DNA of 64,000 nucleotides from Meghimatium bilineatum (taxonomy: Eukaryota; Mollusca; Gastropoda; Stylommatophora; Philomycidae). A program made the translations under genes and the position numbers. Shown one piece after another: positions 23,401 through 33,348 of this stretch. The DNA lies in contig CM067314.1 of assembly GCA_034231615.1 (NCBI GenBank), positions 13,457,415 to 13,521,414 of the forward strand, in the 5' to 3' direction. Within the stretch, counting starts at the first letter, position 1; every line of letters starts with the position of its first letter. The notes below the pieces were generated by a model. That model was not told the origin of the DNA, did not search any database, and worked only from the letters and a program-made list of their open reading frames with translations.

Positions 23401-24338
23401 TTGACAGCCCCTTAAGGTCTGTACCAGAGCAAACCCCGTGGAGTGAAAGCCATGGAATGCCAATATACATTCAGACCCATGTGAAAGGAATACTAAGCGA
23501 GGACGAACAGAACAGTGTGCAGCGAATGACAGTCACCCTCAGTTTCCTGGATGAGGAATATCCACAAGATATATGGGTCAGAGTGTACACAGATGGGTCA
23601 GCACAGAATGCTGTGAGGAATGGAGGTGCAGGTGTATATATAGAATATCCACACAAGCCTAGAGATACAATCAGAACACCGACAGGAAAATTCTGCAATA
23701 ATTATGATGCAGAAATCCAGGCAATTAGTGTGGCAGCTAAAAAACTGCTGAACTCCAACTCTGACCTACAGCCTGTGGTATTCCTGACAGATGCAAGGTC
23801 AGTGCTTCAAGCTCTCCAGTCTGGAAAACTAACAGACTTAAAAAAACTACTTAGCGAATTGTCTTACCAGTATAGGGTAACCATGCAGTGGATACCCTCT
23901 CACTGTGGAATACCAGGAAATGAAAAAGCAGACCAACTGGCCAAGGAAGGTGCTGCCGAAGACCAACCAGATATACCAATCACCTACCATCAGAAAAAAC
24001 AGATGATCAAGTCAATAAGAAAGCCACAAACACCAACACAAGATGACTATCACAATATGAACAGATCAGAACAAGTTATAATTCTACGTCTCAGAACAGG
24101 ACACAACCGACTCCGCAGTCACATGTATACAAAGTTCAAGATTGGCAACACGGCCATGTGTACATGTAGACAGGCAGCACAGAGTGTCAAACATATACTT
24201 CAAGAGTGTTCTGAGCATGAAACGCTGAGGCAGACATATTGGCCAGAGGAAACAACACTGGAATCACAGCTCTATGGGACACTGTATGAACTACAAAAGA
24301 CAGTGAGTTTTATTAAGGAGACAGAATTACAGATATAG
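20487..24338 (+). CDS. LINE-A polyprotein: endonuclease, reverse transcriptase, RNase H
   Basis: The ORF has 1,283 codons with no stop. Residues 1-68 are a low-complexity, basic N-terminus. Residues about 69-290 are an APE-type endonuclease (IKIMHWNAEG, CCIQETH, VCGDFNSHS, GSDHRPVF), which nicks target DNA for target-primed reverse transcription. Residues about 510-800 are the reverse transcriptase: KKSPGADGVSNEM, VWIDLRKAFD, HGVPQGGVLSP and the catalytic YADD near 735. Residues about 1,030-1,155 are RNase H with all four acidic residues in place (YTDGS, DAEIQ, LTDARS, EKADQLA). Near 1,220-1,240 a CxC...HxxxxC cluster could bind zinc. The first ATG is used because the endonuclease is complete downstream of it; ATGs further in (for example codon 10) would also serve. 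Confidence 0.95.
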   Translation: MPRTKHNGNMSTSINSYGACPVADVQAGTVPGPIPRKGPTSVTGSPSQLPRGARRQGNRATGQTNKRPIKIMHWNAEGVNSKRDGYSKKLELENVLSEEQVNICCIQETHLSSDIAFKIRGYQCYRSDRKDRRKGGILTLVKNNISACQLEVYMEGAEYQMLHLKTDSAEFHLLNYYCPNDKPLALDTIPDKERLMVCGDFNSHSQSWGYDHIDKRGEELESWQDENNLILINQPADSPTFYSRAWHTTSTPDLAFHSPGLEWNITRVVGKQLGGSDHRPVFLEIHNEFTTYSSTLTRWNYKRADWKMYQHLTSVLAKDMNLDKDINRAVSEFNRCILHAASKTIPRGACKNYKPYWNDELEKLLNEMETSRQQAENRPSQEHHNKYQQTKVKFQRAKLQARRSSWKEKTESLNLERDTRKLWKLVKQLNDEGTGRNTRITLYKDRNILTGKHAADYFADSFAEDNNVKVSPDKQQEVRENQQNIGQGEPIPEVMEAPITMRELEHAMSKLKMKKSPGADGVSNEMIRNLGNAARAKLLQIFNTSWSTGNVPQAWREAIMIPLLKSGKDGNTVSNYRPISLTSCLCKTMERIINLRMQWYLESENLLVSQQAGFRQCYSTEDQATYLSQEIEDAFQEKKLVLAVWIDLRKAFDKVWKEGLLKKLRNCRVSSRMYKWVKAYLHNRRARVQLDGRKSKKVLLRHGVPQGGVLSPTLFLVYINDLVAELPHGIKVAMYADDLVIWCTEEHATVATKQIQRAIDALTLWANRWCVSINTDKCSTTLFTLSPKQKAGHIKIDGELLKEDKQPTYLGVTFDDKLTWKQHINKATTKARRKLAILRKLSGTTWGASGNILSKVYQQGIRPHLEYGSAAWCPALNTTLQDLDKVQNQALRIMLGAMKSTPIAEMQKMGRMQTLGERRDTKVLIQAEKFQCMPSHPMKERFQNLAMGRLKRSSFIHQAKRLRRQLTDLPEVDSPLRSVPEQTPWSESHGMPIYIQTHVKGILSEDEQNSVQRMTVTLSFLDEEYPQDIWVRVYTDGSAQNAVRNGGAGVYIEYPHKPRDTIRTPTGKFCNNYDAEIQAISVAAKKLLNSNSDLQPVVFLTDARSVLQALQSGKLTDLKKLLSELSYQYRVTMQWIPSHCGIPGNEKADQLAKEGAAEDQPDIPITYHQKKQMIKSIRKPQTPTQDDYHNMNRSEQVIILRLRTGHNRLRSHMYTKFKIGNTAMCTCRQAAQSVKHILQECSEHETLRQTYWPEETTLESQLYGTLYELQKTVSFIKETELQI

Positions 24339-24779
24339 ACATGTTTCAAGTGAACGAAAGAAGAAGAAGAAAAAGAATCTCCCCTGACACCCGTAAAAGG
24401 TAAAAGAGGAAAGAAGAAGAAGACTCTTTTGATTGATTGAAAATGAACTTGAACATCTTCAAAATTAACCCAGCCACCAGGAAGTAGGGTACCAGAATTC
24501 ATACTCTTGGAAGGTAGAGGAATGGCACCATTACTACTGAGCAAGTCAGATGGGAGACACTAGTCAGGTGGTTTCTGGTAAACCACTGACTGGGCAGCTA
24601 AGCATTTATTGGAAACCATATACTATGATGCTGATTTATAATTCCTTGAACTTTTATCTATTCCATTTCCATGTTCAAAATAAAGAAACTGAGCTTGAAA
24701 TGTGGTGTCGCTAACAGTGAGTGATACTGTGGTCTTAGAAGAATGTATATAAATCAAGTCAGTCATTCTGTGATGGGGT

Positions 24780-24862
24780 GGATACACTAAAGTGGAGATC
24801 GGAGCATGTACGGATATATCCAAAGTGCAATAATGACGATCTGATAACTAACTAACTAACAG
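24780..24862 (+). mobile_element. LINE-B 3' terminus
   Basis: The last 80 bp of LINE-B (AGATCGGAGCA..., then GACGATCTGATAACTAACTAACTAAC). Only the terminus survives. Confidence 0.7.
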
Positions 24863-25763
24863 ATTAATTGAGAGTTTTCCAGAGCTTTCCTTTGTACTTT
24901 CCTGTCTAACTGGTAGGCCTATACACTTATAATTTTACTATAGTTATATTTTTAGATAGACCTTCCTGCCAATAGCACACGACAACATTACCATAGCTGT
25001 CAACTTATTTTCTCATAAATCCGTATTTTTAACAATTTATTTCCGTATTTCAATTAAAAAAATGTCCATATATATCACCAAAAATCTTTTTTTTAAAAAT
25101 TGTTTGTATTTTTTTGGGCCCGAAATCCATATCAATACGGAAAATCTGTATTAGTTAACAACTATGTATTACGTAAATTTACACTGCAATAACAGTCCAT
25201 GGAGTGATTAGGGGTAGCACCATATGAAGAAACAAGGAACAATGTGGCATGACTAGAAAGCATCTAAAGTTACCCTTTTTCTCTTTGTTATTTTAAATTA
25301 TTTTTTCCTGTTGTTACATTTCTTTTCAATCTATAGTTTATTTTGTTAAATTTGTTGTATGGTTGCTACTAAACAAAAGTACCCTTTCTTTCATACCCAA
25401 ATGACCCGGAGCATTAGCTGTATACCATGCTTTGAGAAGCTTCCTACTTAGAGGCAGTTTATGTATGTATGCAGAAGGCATGTTCCCACCATTTTGTAAG
25501 CAGACATACAATCACATGGCAGCAACTATTTGGTGGTATCAATATTGGCCCTCACACAATCCATATAACTGCATGGATTCAATATGGCCACATAATCTAT
25601 TTTTATGCTTTTTATTTAGTTCAGACATCACAATTCTAAAGGGTGGTGCTAAGTTTAAGTGGCAGTAGACTTGGGACAATGAAATCTAAAAGCCATGACT
25701 AAGACGTAGTTCATGGTAAACAAAAGTGGTTTTACCAGCTAGTCTTCTAATAGGCTCAGCATC
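24863..25763. other. Intron sequence, little recognised
   Basis: 24,875-24,935 (CCAGAGCTTTCCTTTGTACT..., CTAACTGGTA) resembles 14,040-14,085, so a further low-copy repeat exists. AT-rich otherwise. Confidence 0.45.
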
Positions 25764-25775
25764 ACACTCAGGCCT

Positions 25776-26057
25776 CGCCCGTGTGTTGCCGGGGCCCGAA
25801 AGGGGAGCAAAGAATAGCAACACTGTTTACCTTCCACGCATGTCGTAAAAGGCGACTAAGGAGGTTATGGGATGGAGTTGGCTGTCCCATCCCATATAGG
25901 GTCAGTGACACAAGCCATGCTGAAGTCGGATGTGTCAGGCCGAAAGGCGCAGATATCACAGCAATGCTGTAAACCATGACACAACGCATTCCGTTCTCCT
26001 GACTACATCCTGCTAATCTGCAGGAGTTTGAGAACGAACGCAGAAGAAGAAGAAAAG
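25776..26057 (+). mobile_element. SINE-A copy, full-length, 12-bp TSD (reference copy)
   Basis: Starts CGCCCGTGTGTTGCCGGGGC and ends CGAACGCAGAAGAAGAAG. Flanked by ACACTCAGGCCT (25,764-25,775 and 26,058-26,069). Near the 5' end, GTGTTGC (25,783-25,789) pairs with GCAACAC (25,817-25,823) around a CCC-GAAA-GGG hairpin. No tRNA A/B boxes are evident. Confidence 0.92.
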
Positions 26058-26472
26058 ACACTCAGGCCTGTACTTCAGAAGATCTGGTACCCATTTCCTT
26101 AAGATGGGTTGACCTAGCAAGGCACATTTGGTGATATAAAAATATTTTGAGTTGAACTGGAGCTGACCTTGTACCATCCAAATAGGAAACCAGTGCACTG
26201 ATCACTAAGGTACTGCATCTCCCAACCTACCAGGACTTAGGATCAGAAATTGAATACACACAAAAATCAGATGTACTGTGCCAAAAAACACAAAATTGAA
26301 GTAGAGAAGTAGATAGAGACAGATGGGAGTAGAGGAATTGTGTCTGCCACAAGAAGCCATCATGACTTGCGACACTAAGTAGAAAATTATGAAGATAACC
26401 CAAATTTATTAATGAGTTTTAAATGAAGTTTTAATTTTATAGTAATCGTTTTGACCAAAATTCCTTTCTTAG

Positions 26473-26610
26473 GTATGAGTTGCAAGACCGTGGTCTCTTG
26501 AAGAGTAGTGAGACAGGTACAGTTCCTCATGTTTATACACAGAATCTTGATCTGGAGAAAGAGATTGAGTTCTTGAAGAAGGACGCAGTGAAATTTAGAA
26601 ATATTGCAGA
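26473..26610 (+). CDS. SPAG16: SPAG16 exon (coiled coil, part 1)
   Basis: The acceptor is TTCTTAG and the donor GTAAGT (consensus). The first G completes the Trp codon of the previous exon. The exon then encodes YELQDRGLLKSS through VYTQNLDLEKEIEFLKKDAV to NIAE. The VPHVYTQ motif followed by a heptad-rich helix is characteristic of SPAG16. It ends in phase 2. Confidence 0.95.
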
Positions 26611-26783
26611 GTAAGTTATTGTCCTACATTACATGAGTTTTAATCTTTGTCACTGTAAGATTTTTCCTACTGTGCTGGAACACATTTTAAAATGTTTTTT
26701 CACATTTTTGGCAACATTTGTATTTTCACCTCATTATTTTGTCCACATGAACAAGTCTGACATCCAAATATTCGAAAGTAGAT

Positions 26784-26945
26784 CTTCTGCTTCAGCGTTC
26801 ATTCTCATACTCCCACTGGATCTCCTTTGTAGCAAGACCACAGTCCTATTTTAGATTTTCAGCAGGATGTAGTCCAGAGAATAGAAATGCGGTATGTTGC
26901 CGTTGTATTTGTGCCAATGGCCTGACACATCCATGTTCAGCGGAG
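26784..26945 (-). mobile_element. SINE-B copy
   Basis: A full-length minus-strand copy with imperfect flanking AGTAGAT repeats. It lies 170 bp after the SPAG16 exon at 26,473-26,610. Confidence 0.82.
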
Positions 26946-27434
26946 AAGAGTAGATGAGAAATGCAAATCACTTTGCTGTGTTTGCTTATATATAATATTG
27001 TATTTATTTTAAATATAAATACAGGCATAACAATACAAGGTAAAATGAAAAACATAAAATGTTTTACATACCCAAAACTTTCATTATAATCTGATAATAA
27101 TTCGAGGTTGTTATCAAGGTCATTTCAAAATGATCACCTAATGTATTATGAAAATTTCCCAAGTTGGAGTAGTTGCTAAACATCTATATGGTTTATATGG
27201 CTAAACATTTATATTGTTTTAATAATTGAATAAGAATAACTTCAGTTTCAACAATTTCACAATGTAAACATATTTATGTGAAGAAAAACCAATAAAAACC
27301 AAATTCACAACACAAATACCATGCTGGTCAACTCTGGCCATATCTTGAAATGATGTGTCGAAAATAAGAATTCATAATATAAGAAGTCCATCAATTTCTT
27401 TATGGAAGAAAATAAGAAGTCCATAAATTTCATT
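26946..27434. other. No recognised feature
   Basis: AT-rich SPAG16 intron sequence with a short duplicated phrase (GAAGAAAATAAGAAGTCCAT). Confidence 0.5.
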
Positions 27435-27570
27435 TGCATTTATGGAATCATCATCATCATCAGGTGCCATGCCGGGTGGCGTAGGCGGTCATGGCTCTCC
27501 ACAGCTCTCTGTCCACAGTAGTATGTATCAAAGTCGTTGTTGTTACTTTGCCGTGCCAGGTTGTCAAACA
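27435..27570 (-). mobile_element. RTE-1 3' fragment
   Basis: A minus-strand match to the last 120 bp of RTE-1 with an ATCATCATCATC tail on the left. Confidence 0.75.
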
Positions 27571-27758
27571 AAATTGATTTATTTGACATATGATTTATTT
27601 ATGGAACAAATAAAACATATGTGGTAATGTCCAGTGAAAATGTTGATATCAGCAGCTTCTCTGCATAAAGTCTACAAAATTTGGATATCAGTGACTTGCT
27701 GGAGTCAAGGAATTGAACACTGCAAGATCTATATTAAATCAATCTTCTGTATGATGAT

Positions 27759-27888
27759 CATGCTGAAGCTGGATGTGTCAGGCTGCAAGGCGCAGATATC
27801 ACAGCTAAGCTGTAAACCATGACACAACAAATTCTAGTCTCCAGGATACATCCTGTAATCTGCAGGAGTTTGAGAATGAATGAAGAAT
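27759..27888 (+). mobile_element. SINE-A 3' half
   Basis: From CATGCTGAAGCTGGATG to GAGTTTGAGAATGAATGAAG. Immediately followed by another SINE-A copy in tandem. Confidence 0.75.
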
Positions 27889-27894
27889 ATCTGT

Positions 27895-28148
27895 GCGATG
27901 CATGTGCCCAAGTTGTGAGCAAAGAATAGCATAACTGTAATCTTCCATTCATATAGTAAAAGGCAAGTAAGGTTTTGGATGTGGGGTTGGCAGTCCCATT
28001 CCATATGTTAAAGTGACCCAAAAAGTATCCTGAAATAAGATCAGATGTGAAGATCAAAAGACACAGATATTGCAGCAAAGCCATAAACCGTGACACAGTA
28101 CATTCTATTTCCTGCAAATCTACAAGAGTTTGATAATAAAGAAGAAGA
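27895..28148 (+). mobile_element. SINE-A copy, full-length, old
   Basis: From ATGTGCCCAAGTTGTGAGC to AATAAAGAAGAAG. It is inserted at the tail of the preceding SINE-A; AAGAATAT on both sides may be a target duplication but is confounded by the GAA tail. Confidence 0.75.
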
Positions 28149-28199
28149 ATATTTTAAAAATAAACTACAGAAAACAGATGGAAAATCATTATTTACAAA

Positions 28200-28905
28200 A
28201 TCCAACAGCGATTATAAAGCAAGTAAAATATTAGGTAAATTTTATTAATATTAACACGCAGACATTTTGCTCTGTTATACCAATGAACTGCAATTTGGAA
28301 GAAGTGACACATTTTGATTATTTAGGAACTAATATAAACAATGCGGGGGACTGCGCAGTTGAGATCAAGAGAAGAACGGCAATGGCGCAGGCAAAATTAA
28401 AACAGATAAAGAAACTATGGCAGGGTACTAACATAAGAACCAAATTGTGTTTACTACGAACATGTGCATTTCCTGTGGCGACATATGGATGTGAAGCATG
28501 GACACTAAATAAAACAGTGACCAAGAGAATAATATCTTTTGAATTAAAGTGTTATAGAAGAGTTTTGAGAATACCATGGACAGCAAAGAAAACAAACCAG
28601 GAGGTGTTACGAACAATTAACGTCCAGGAAGGCTGGCTTCTGAACACTATATTAAAGAAAAAGCTAGTTTTTTTCGGTCATATTAAGAGACATGATGGCA
28701 TGGAGAGAGTGTTAATGGAGGGGATGATAGAAGGCAACAGGGGCAAAGGCCGACCAAGACACCGTTGGACAAAAGACATTCAAGAATTCCTGAGCATGTC
28801 ACTGGAAGATGCAGGGCAACTTGCTCAAGACCGCGGAGAATTCAAGAGATCCATAGGAAAGACTACGTTCTGGAAAGAATATGTCACTTGATGATGATGA
28901 TACCA
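28200..28905 (+). mobile_element. RTE-3 LINE 3' part, open frame
   Basis: A 202-codon open frame: VTHFDYLGTNINNAGDCAVE, FPVATYGCEAWTLNKTVTK, LKCYRRVLRIPWTAKKTNQE, KLVFFGHIKRHDGMER, RGKGRPRHRWTKDIQEFLSM and TTFWKEYVT, ending in (TGA)n. This is the thumb-to-C-terminus of an RTE-like LINE; the RT palm is missing. Confidence 0.88.
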
Positions 28906-29034
28906 AAAGAGCTTTAAGTAACACACTAAGTTCTTTGTCTTTATTTCGCCTGAAATGAAACTGAAATTTTGTCTTATTATCTTGACTGTGTTTTGTAACT
29001 CTTATAAAGATCTGCTGAGTCTTTCTTCTAATGC

Positions 29035-29400
29035 TGTTTCTCTAGGTCACTGTGTTTGCCTCAACATTTCATATTCAGAACAATCTTGAAGTACGTGCTA
29101 TACAGTCTACTCTACAGGCGTATGTCCACATTTATACATGGATATGTTGCCAATTTTGAATTTTGTATGCTTGCGGCTACAGAGTTGGTTGTGTCCAATT
29201 TTGTATGCTTGTGGCTACAGAGTTGGTTGTGTCCAATTTTGTATGCTTGTGGCTACAGAGTTGGTTGTGCCCAATTTTGTTTGCTTGTGGCTACAGAGTT
29301 GGTTGTGTCCAATTTTGTATGCTTGTGGCTACAGAATTGGTTATGTGTTCAATTTTGAGGCATAGAATAACAACTTGTTTTGGTCTGTTCAAAATTTGAT
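29035..29400 (-). mobile_element. LINE-A 3' fragment with internal tandem expansion
   Basis: A minus-strand match to the LINE-A C-terminal region (the HMYTKFKIG to ECSEHE part). The part coding for the GHNRLRSHMYTKF area has been amplified as a 38-bp unit (29,155-29,355). Confidence 0.75.
29155..29355 (+). repeat. 38-bp tandem array within LINE-A fragment
   Basis: Five units of TTGTGGCTACAGAGTTGGTT plus GTGTCCAATTTTGTATGC. The unit derives from LINE-A coding sequence. Confidence 0.95.
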
Positions 29401-29429
29401 AATCTTGTGTTGTTGAATAAAATTGTTAT

Positions 29430-30310
29430 TTCAACACCGTGTTACAAATGTTACAAAAAGACAACATACCGGGTAAGAGCTTTATACAAAAACTGCCGGA
29501 GTGTATTCAGAACTACTGAGGGCAGAACAGACCCATTTGAAATAAAAACAGCCCTTAAACAAGGCTGCGTACTACCACCACTGCTGTTCGTAACATACAT
29601 GGAACTAAAGAAGCAAACCTAAGAAACAAATTCACTCCTGCAGAAGCATCAAATGAAGATCACAGCTCAACTCAACAAAACTGCTATTTGCAGATGATCA
29701 ATGTTTAATATACGAATCTGAAAATGAATTACAGCAGCACACATACACACACTTGCTCCATACAACCTGCGAACAACACAACACGAAACTAAACACATCT
29801 AAAACAGGGACTATGAAGAAATCAGAACACCAGGCCAGTTAAATGTATCTGTCAATGGTAGACAAATAAAGCAAGTCACAGAGTTTAAATACCTAGGAAG
29901 CATATTTACGAAGATGGCAAACTTGACAGAGAGATTGAAACAAGGTGCCAAAAAGTGATTTTCAAATGTCACGAGAAGAGACCGTCGGAGATATGAAGAT
30001 ATCAGGAAAGAAGTAAAGACTATCTCAAGTCAAGACTACATCGAGAGGCAGCAAACCAGATTGTTTAGTTCACGTCATGAGAATGGAATCTGCGCAACCA
30101 ACCCTTTGTGTATACATCAGCAGAAAACTGAGCTACAAGGCACAAGGAAGACCAAGAACTAGATGGGTAGAGACAATCAAAGAAGCATTAAATAGACACT
30201 GGCTTACCATAGCCAATGTAACTCAAATGGCCAAAGACAAAAAACTCTGAATTATACGACCTTCAATGGCACAAGTGGAAATGACAATAGATAGAGTTAC
30301 AAATGTTAAA
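29430..30310 (+). mobile_element. RTE-like LINE fragment (palm to 3' end), decayed
   Basis: Plus-strand pieces: NCRSVFRTTEGRTDPFEIKT and ALKQGCVLPPLLF (RT motif), LLFADDQ-like text near 29,690, EFKYLGSIFTKMAN, and a QGRPRTRWVETIKEAL-like end near 30,150. A separate RTE-like family from RTE-1 to RTE-5; many frameshifts. Confidence 0.7.
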
Positions 30311-30589
30311 TAAGCAATAATTCACAGGGATATGCAAAAACAAATTAACAAATTACCAATGTCCTTGTCCAAAGGGTCCCCAGAATCCAAAACAGATTCT
30401 CAAGACATGTTCCACTCTTTGGTGATCTGAGGACTAAAACCTGGCCCTAAGATATAAGAACTGGCAGTGAAGCTATGGGGTATCTGTGAGGACTCCTGCT
30501 GACTACTGAATTCATGAAGGCGGCCCTCCTGTCTGTATAGACTTCTGAGCTTAGGAAACTGATCGCAGAAGACAAAGGAATAAATTAGA

Positions 30590-30750
30590 TTCTTCTTCTT
30601 CAGCATTCATTCTAAAATTCCCGCTGGATCTCCCCTGTAGCAGGACCGTGGTTCTACTTGATTTCCGGCAGGATGTAGTCCAGAGAATGGAAATGCTTAT
30701 GCGCCGTTTTATTTGTGCCAATGGTCCAGCACATCCACCTTCAGTGGCTA
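30590..30750 (-). mobile_element. SINE-B copy
   Basis: Full-length minus-strand copy with the palindromic GCAGGACCGTGGTTCTAC core and a TTCTTCTTCTTC tail on the left. Confidence 0.82.
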
Positions 30751-31241
30751 ACCCTATCCAGTCCTTGATATTATCTTGACCATGTCTTCTTCTATCCACC
30801 TCATCTTCTTCAACCCTCCGCCGTACATTGAAGAACATCTCTTGTAATCGAGGAATGTCTCATCTCGTGCCTGTACTACCAGAGTTTATGAAGTTTCACA
30901 ATTGTTAACAGTGGTTCTTGTTAACCCACTACTACATTAATTCTAACGTGCACAAACACATTGCTCTTATGTTCTCAGTAACAGATAACCATTACACATC
31001 TATCACATTTATTTTCACACACCTGGGGAATCTTCTCTCTTAGTTAGCAGTTAGAGTCTAGGTCCTGCAGCCATTTAGAAATATTGACAGAAACAAAGAT
31101 GTATTATGCTACTTTAGTTAATCTTAACACAAGTGGTGAATCCAGCTGAATCTGAACACAGCTAGAAATTGTAAGTATGAGGAATTTCTTAAAACTAAAA
31201 CAGACTGATAGACCCAATATTATATTTGAAATACTGTTTAG
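30751..31241. other. No recognised feature
   Basis: Intron sequence between a SINE-B copy and a SPAG16 exon. Confidence 0.5.
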
Positions 31242-31349
31242 GGAAGCTAAGGAGGCATATATCAAGCTGAGAAAACAGAGAGATTTTCATCGTATGCACC
31301 ACAACCGTGTCATGCAGGAGAAAAACAAGCTTATTGAAGATATCAAAAG
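31242..31349 (+). CDS. SPAG16: SPAG16 exon (coiled coil, part 2)
   Basis: The acceptor is CTGTTTAG and the donor GTGGGT. The first G completes Glu. It encodes EAKEAYIKLRKQRDFHRMHH and then NRVMQEKNKLIEDIK. The KxRDFHRMHHxRVxQEK pattern is typical of the SPAG16 coiled coil. It ends in phase 2 within an Arg codon. A TCTG-rich tandem array starts about 30 bp after the donor. Confidence 0.95.
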
Positions 31350-31379
31350 GTGGGTATATTTGTCATATTTATTATGTAA

Positions 31380-31840
31380 CAGATCAATCTATTCATCCAT
31401 CTGTCTGTCGGTCGGCCTATATGCCTGTCTGGTCTTTTTTTTCTGCCTGTTGGTCTGTCTGTCTGGCTGATGGTCTATCTGTCTGTCTGCTATTCATCCA
31501 TCTGTCTGTCGGTCTATATGCCTGTCTGGTCTGTTTGTCTGTCTGTCTGCCTGCTGGTCTGTCTGTCTATCTGCCTGCTGGTCTATCTGTTTGTCTGTCT
31601 GGTTTGTCTATCTGCCTGCTGGTCTATATGTTTGTCTGTCTGGTCTGTTTATCTGCCTGCTGGTCTATCTGTTTGTCTGTCTGGTATGTCTATCTGCCTT
31701 CTGGTCTATCTGTTTGTCTGTCTGGTCTGTCTATCTGCCTGTTGGTCTATCTGTCTCTCTATCTGCCTGCTGGTCTGTCTATCTGCCTGCTGGTCTATCT
31801 GTTTGTCTGTCAGCCTGCTAGTTATCTATCTGTTAGTAGT
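31380..31840 (+). repeat. TCTG-rich minisatellite
   Basis: Irregular units of about 40-50 bp such as CTGCCTGCTGGTCTATCTGT followed by TTGTCTGTCTGGT. Open frames through it are artefacts. Confidence 0.93.
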
Positions 31841-33130
31841 TAGTCGTTGGATCATCGTCATTGCACTCCGGACAAGTCCATAGGTGCTCAGAAATTTCCT
31901 TGAGTGTATCCACCATTACACGTTGACTGACAGTCCCAGTACGTTGTTGATTGACCATCATTCTTTTTCGCCCACGAAAACTCTCCTTTCTAGCGACACC
32001 ACATTTCAAACCAAGTTCCTTTATTCTAATCATGGAACAAGAGTCATCGTCACTTGTACATTTATTTGTTCGTGCGTTTTCACGTAGGGCATTCAAAATG
32101 TCTGCCCGATCCATCGCTCCACCAACAGCCATAGTAGCAGCGTGGGCGGCCAACCTATCTGCTCTTTCATTACCCCGGACTCCCGTGAGTCCCGGTACAA
32201 AAATAAAAGTCACTGTACGCACACAGGTATTATTCACTGCATCCATTTTTCTCGAACATACCCCGTCTGAACTTTCACAATCATGTTCATGGAGTCACTG
32301 AGGATACAGGCATGCTCGCAGACAGTCTGTGAGCAGACCCATTGCAAAGCTTTGGTCACCGCCAGAATCTCCATTGTCAAGCTGCTTGTCGTCTGAATGA
32401 ATGCACCACTTTCCTCTCTGATAGTCTCCCCCCACCTTTGAGCCATGAAAGCCCAGGATCTCTTGATGTGTCTCTCAACCGACCCATCTGTATATATAAC
32501 TATATCACCTTCCCTGGAATTCTCACTGATCAGAGCGAGCACCTCCGACTCGACCACTTTCGGACACCATTCCCTGCATTCTCTATTGAGTGTTATTACT
32601 CCTTCGAAGGCTGTTGGGTAATCCGAGGGTGCCAGACTCCATTCGGCACCAGGTAGTACATCCTCCAATCTGCAGACACTCTGTATAACGTCCTCTGCGC
32701 GCCCCATCCACGACTTTTCTCTCTTTAGTCGACTTCCTTTCACTTTGATAATTTCTGGGGTGTAGAGGGTGCTCTTTATCAGCGGTGATTTTTAGGTAGT
32801 CCCGCGCCCTGCACATTTATGTTCTTTGCTCCGCAGTTGGGCAATCAAGTAGGTATCGCATAGCCTGAGCCGACGTATCTCTCGTGCACCCCAAAATTAT
32901 TTGCATTGCTTCATTTTGGATTCTATCCAATATTTCTGTTTGAGTTTGACTCAGTGTCAGAATTGCCAGTGCGTACTCTACCACCGCCACCACCAATCCC
33001 TGATACAGCAGAAATAGCAGTCTCTGTTTGCATTGAGCAGCAGCCATAACTTTCATCGCCGCAAGACCTTTATACGCCTTTACAATTATGTGGTCAACAT
33101 GATCTTTGAAACTCAGACTTCGGTCCAAAG
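31832..33130 (-). mobile_element. LINE-B, 5'-truncated copy (better preserved)
   Basis: The minus strand encodes SLSFKDHVDHIIVKAYKGLA, then the AILTLSQTQTEIL and MRYLLDCP segments, an RNase H with IVIYTDGSVERH, MEILAV, LSDSMN and GVRGNERADRLA, and a C-terminal extension ending ECNDDDPTTN. At least three frameshifts are present. The tail is TAAC-type. It corresponds to the thumb, RNase H and C-terminus of an I-superclade LINE distinct from LINE-A. Confidence 0.9.
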
Positions 33131-33167
33131 TTTATCGGTTTAACTTCGTTGGACCGAAGTCTATCTG

Positions 33168-33300
33168 TCTGTCCGCTATTCATCCCTTTGTGCCTTGCAG
33201 CTTCAGGGGATAATGGATTCTCAGGAGATGGCTCTCTTATGTTCTTATATATGCTTCTGTGGCTTCCATTATTCATGTAATCCATCTTTGGCAAAGTCTG
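33168..33300 (-). mobile_element. RTE-2-like 3' terminus
   Basis: Minus-strand similarity to 43,895-43,965 around CAGGGGATAATGGATTCTC. Short and divergent. Confidence 0.45.
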
Positions 33301-33348
33301 CCTCTGTATTCATTGTGTCTGAGTAGCAATGGTTTTTGGGAAACTCTG

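Larger units (their letters stand above)
20319..24376 (+). mobile_element. LINE-A, complete RNase H-bearing LINE with TSD
   Basis: A 4,058-bp element is bounded by the perfect 12-bp direct repeat ATCTCCCCTGAC (20,307-20,318 and 24,377-24,388). It has a 168-base leader, a single 1,283-codon ORF, a 16-base spacer and a (GAA)n tail. It sits inside an older RTE-like fragment whose reading resumes after the right repeat. Endonuclease, RT and RNase H in this order place it in the I/Jockey-type superclade (I, Nimb, LOA, Ingi-like), not resolved further by eye. There is no separate ORF1, so it is either naturally single-ORF or truncated inside an ORF1-ORF2 spacer. The intact frame and perfect TSD indicate a recent insertion. 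Confidence 0.93.

Noticed and set aside
25776-25825. HDV-like ribozyme at the SINE-A head
   Set aside because: A P2-like stem (GTGTTGC/GCAACAC) and a CAAA strand exist, but P1 would have only three pairs and P4 is missing.
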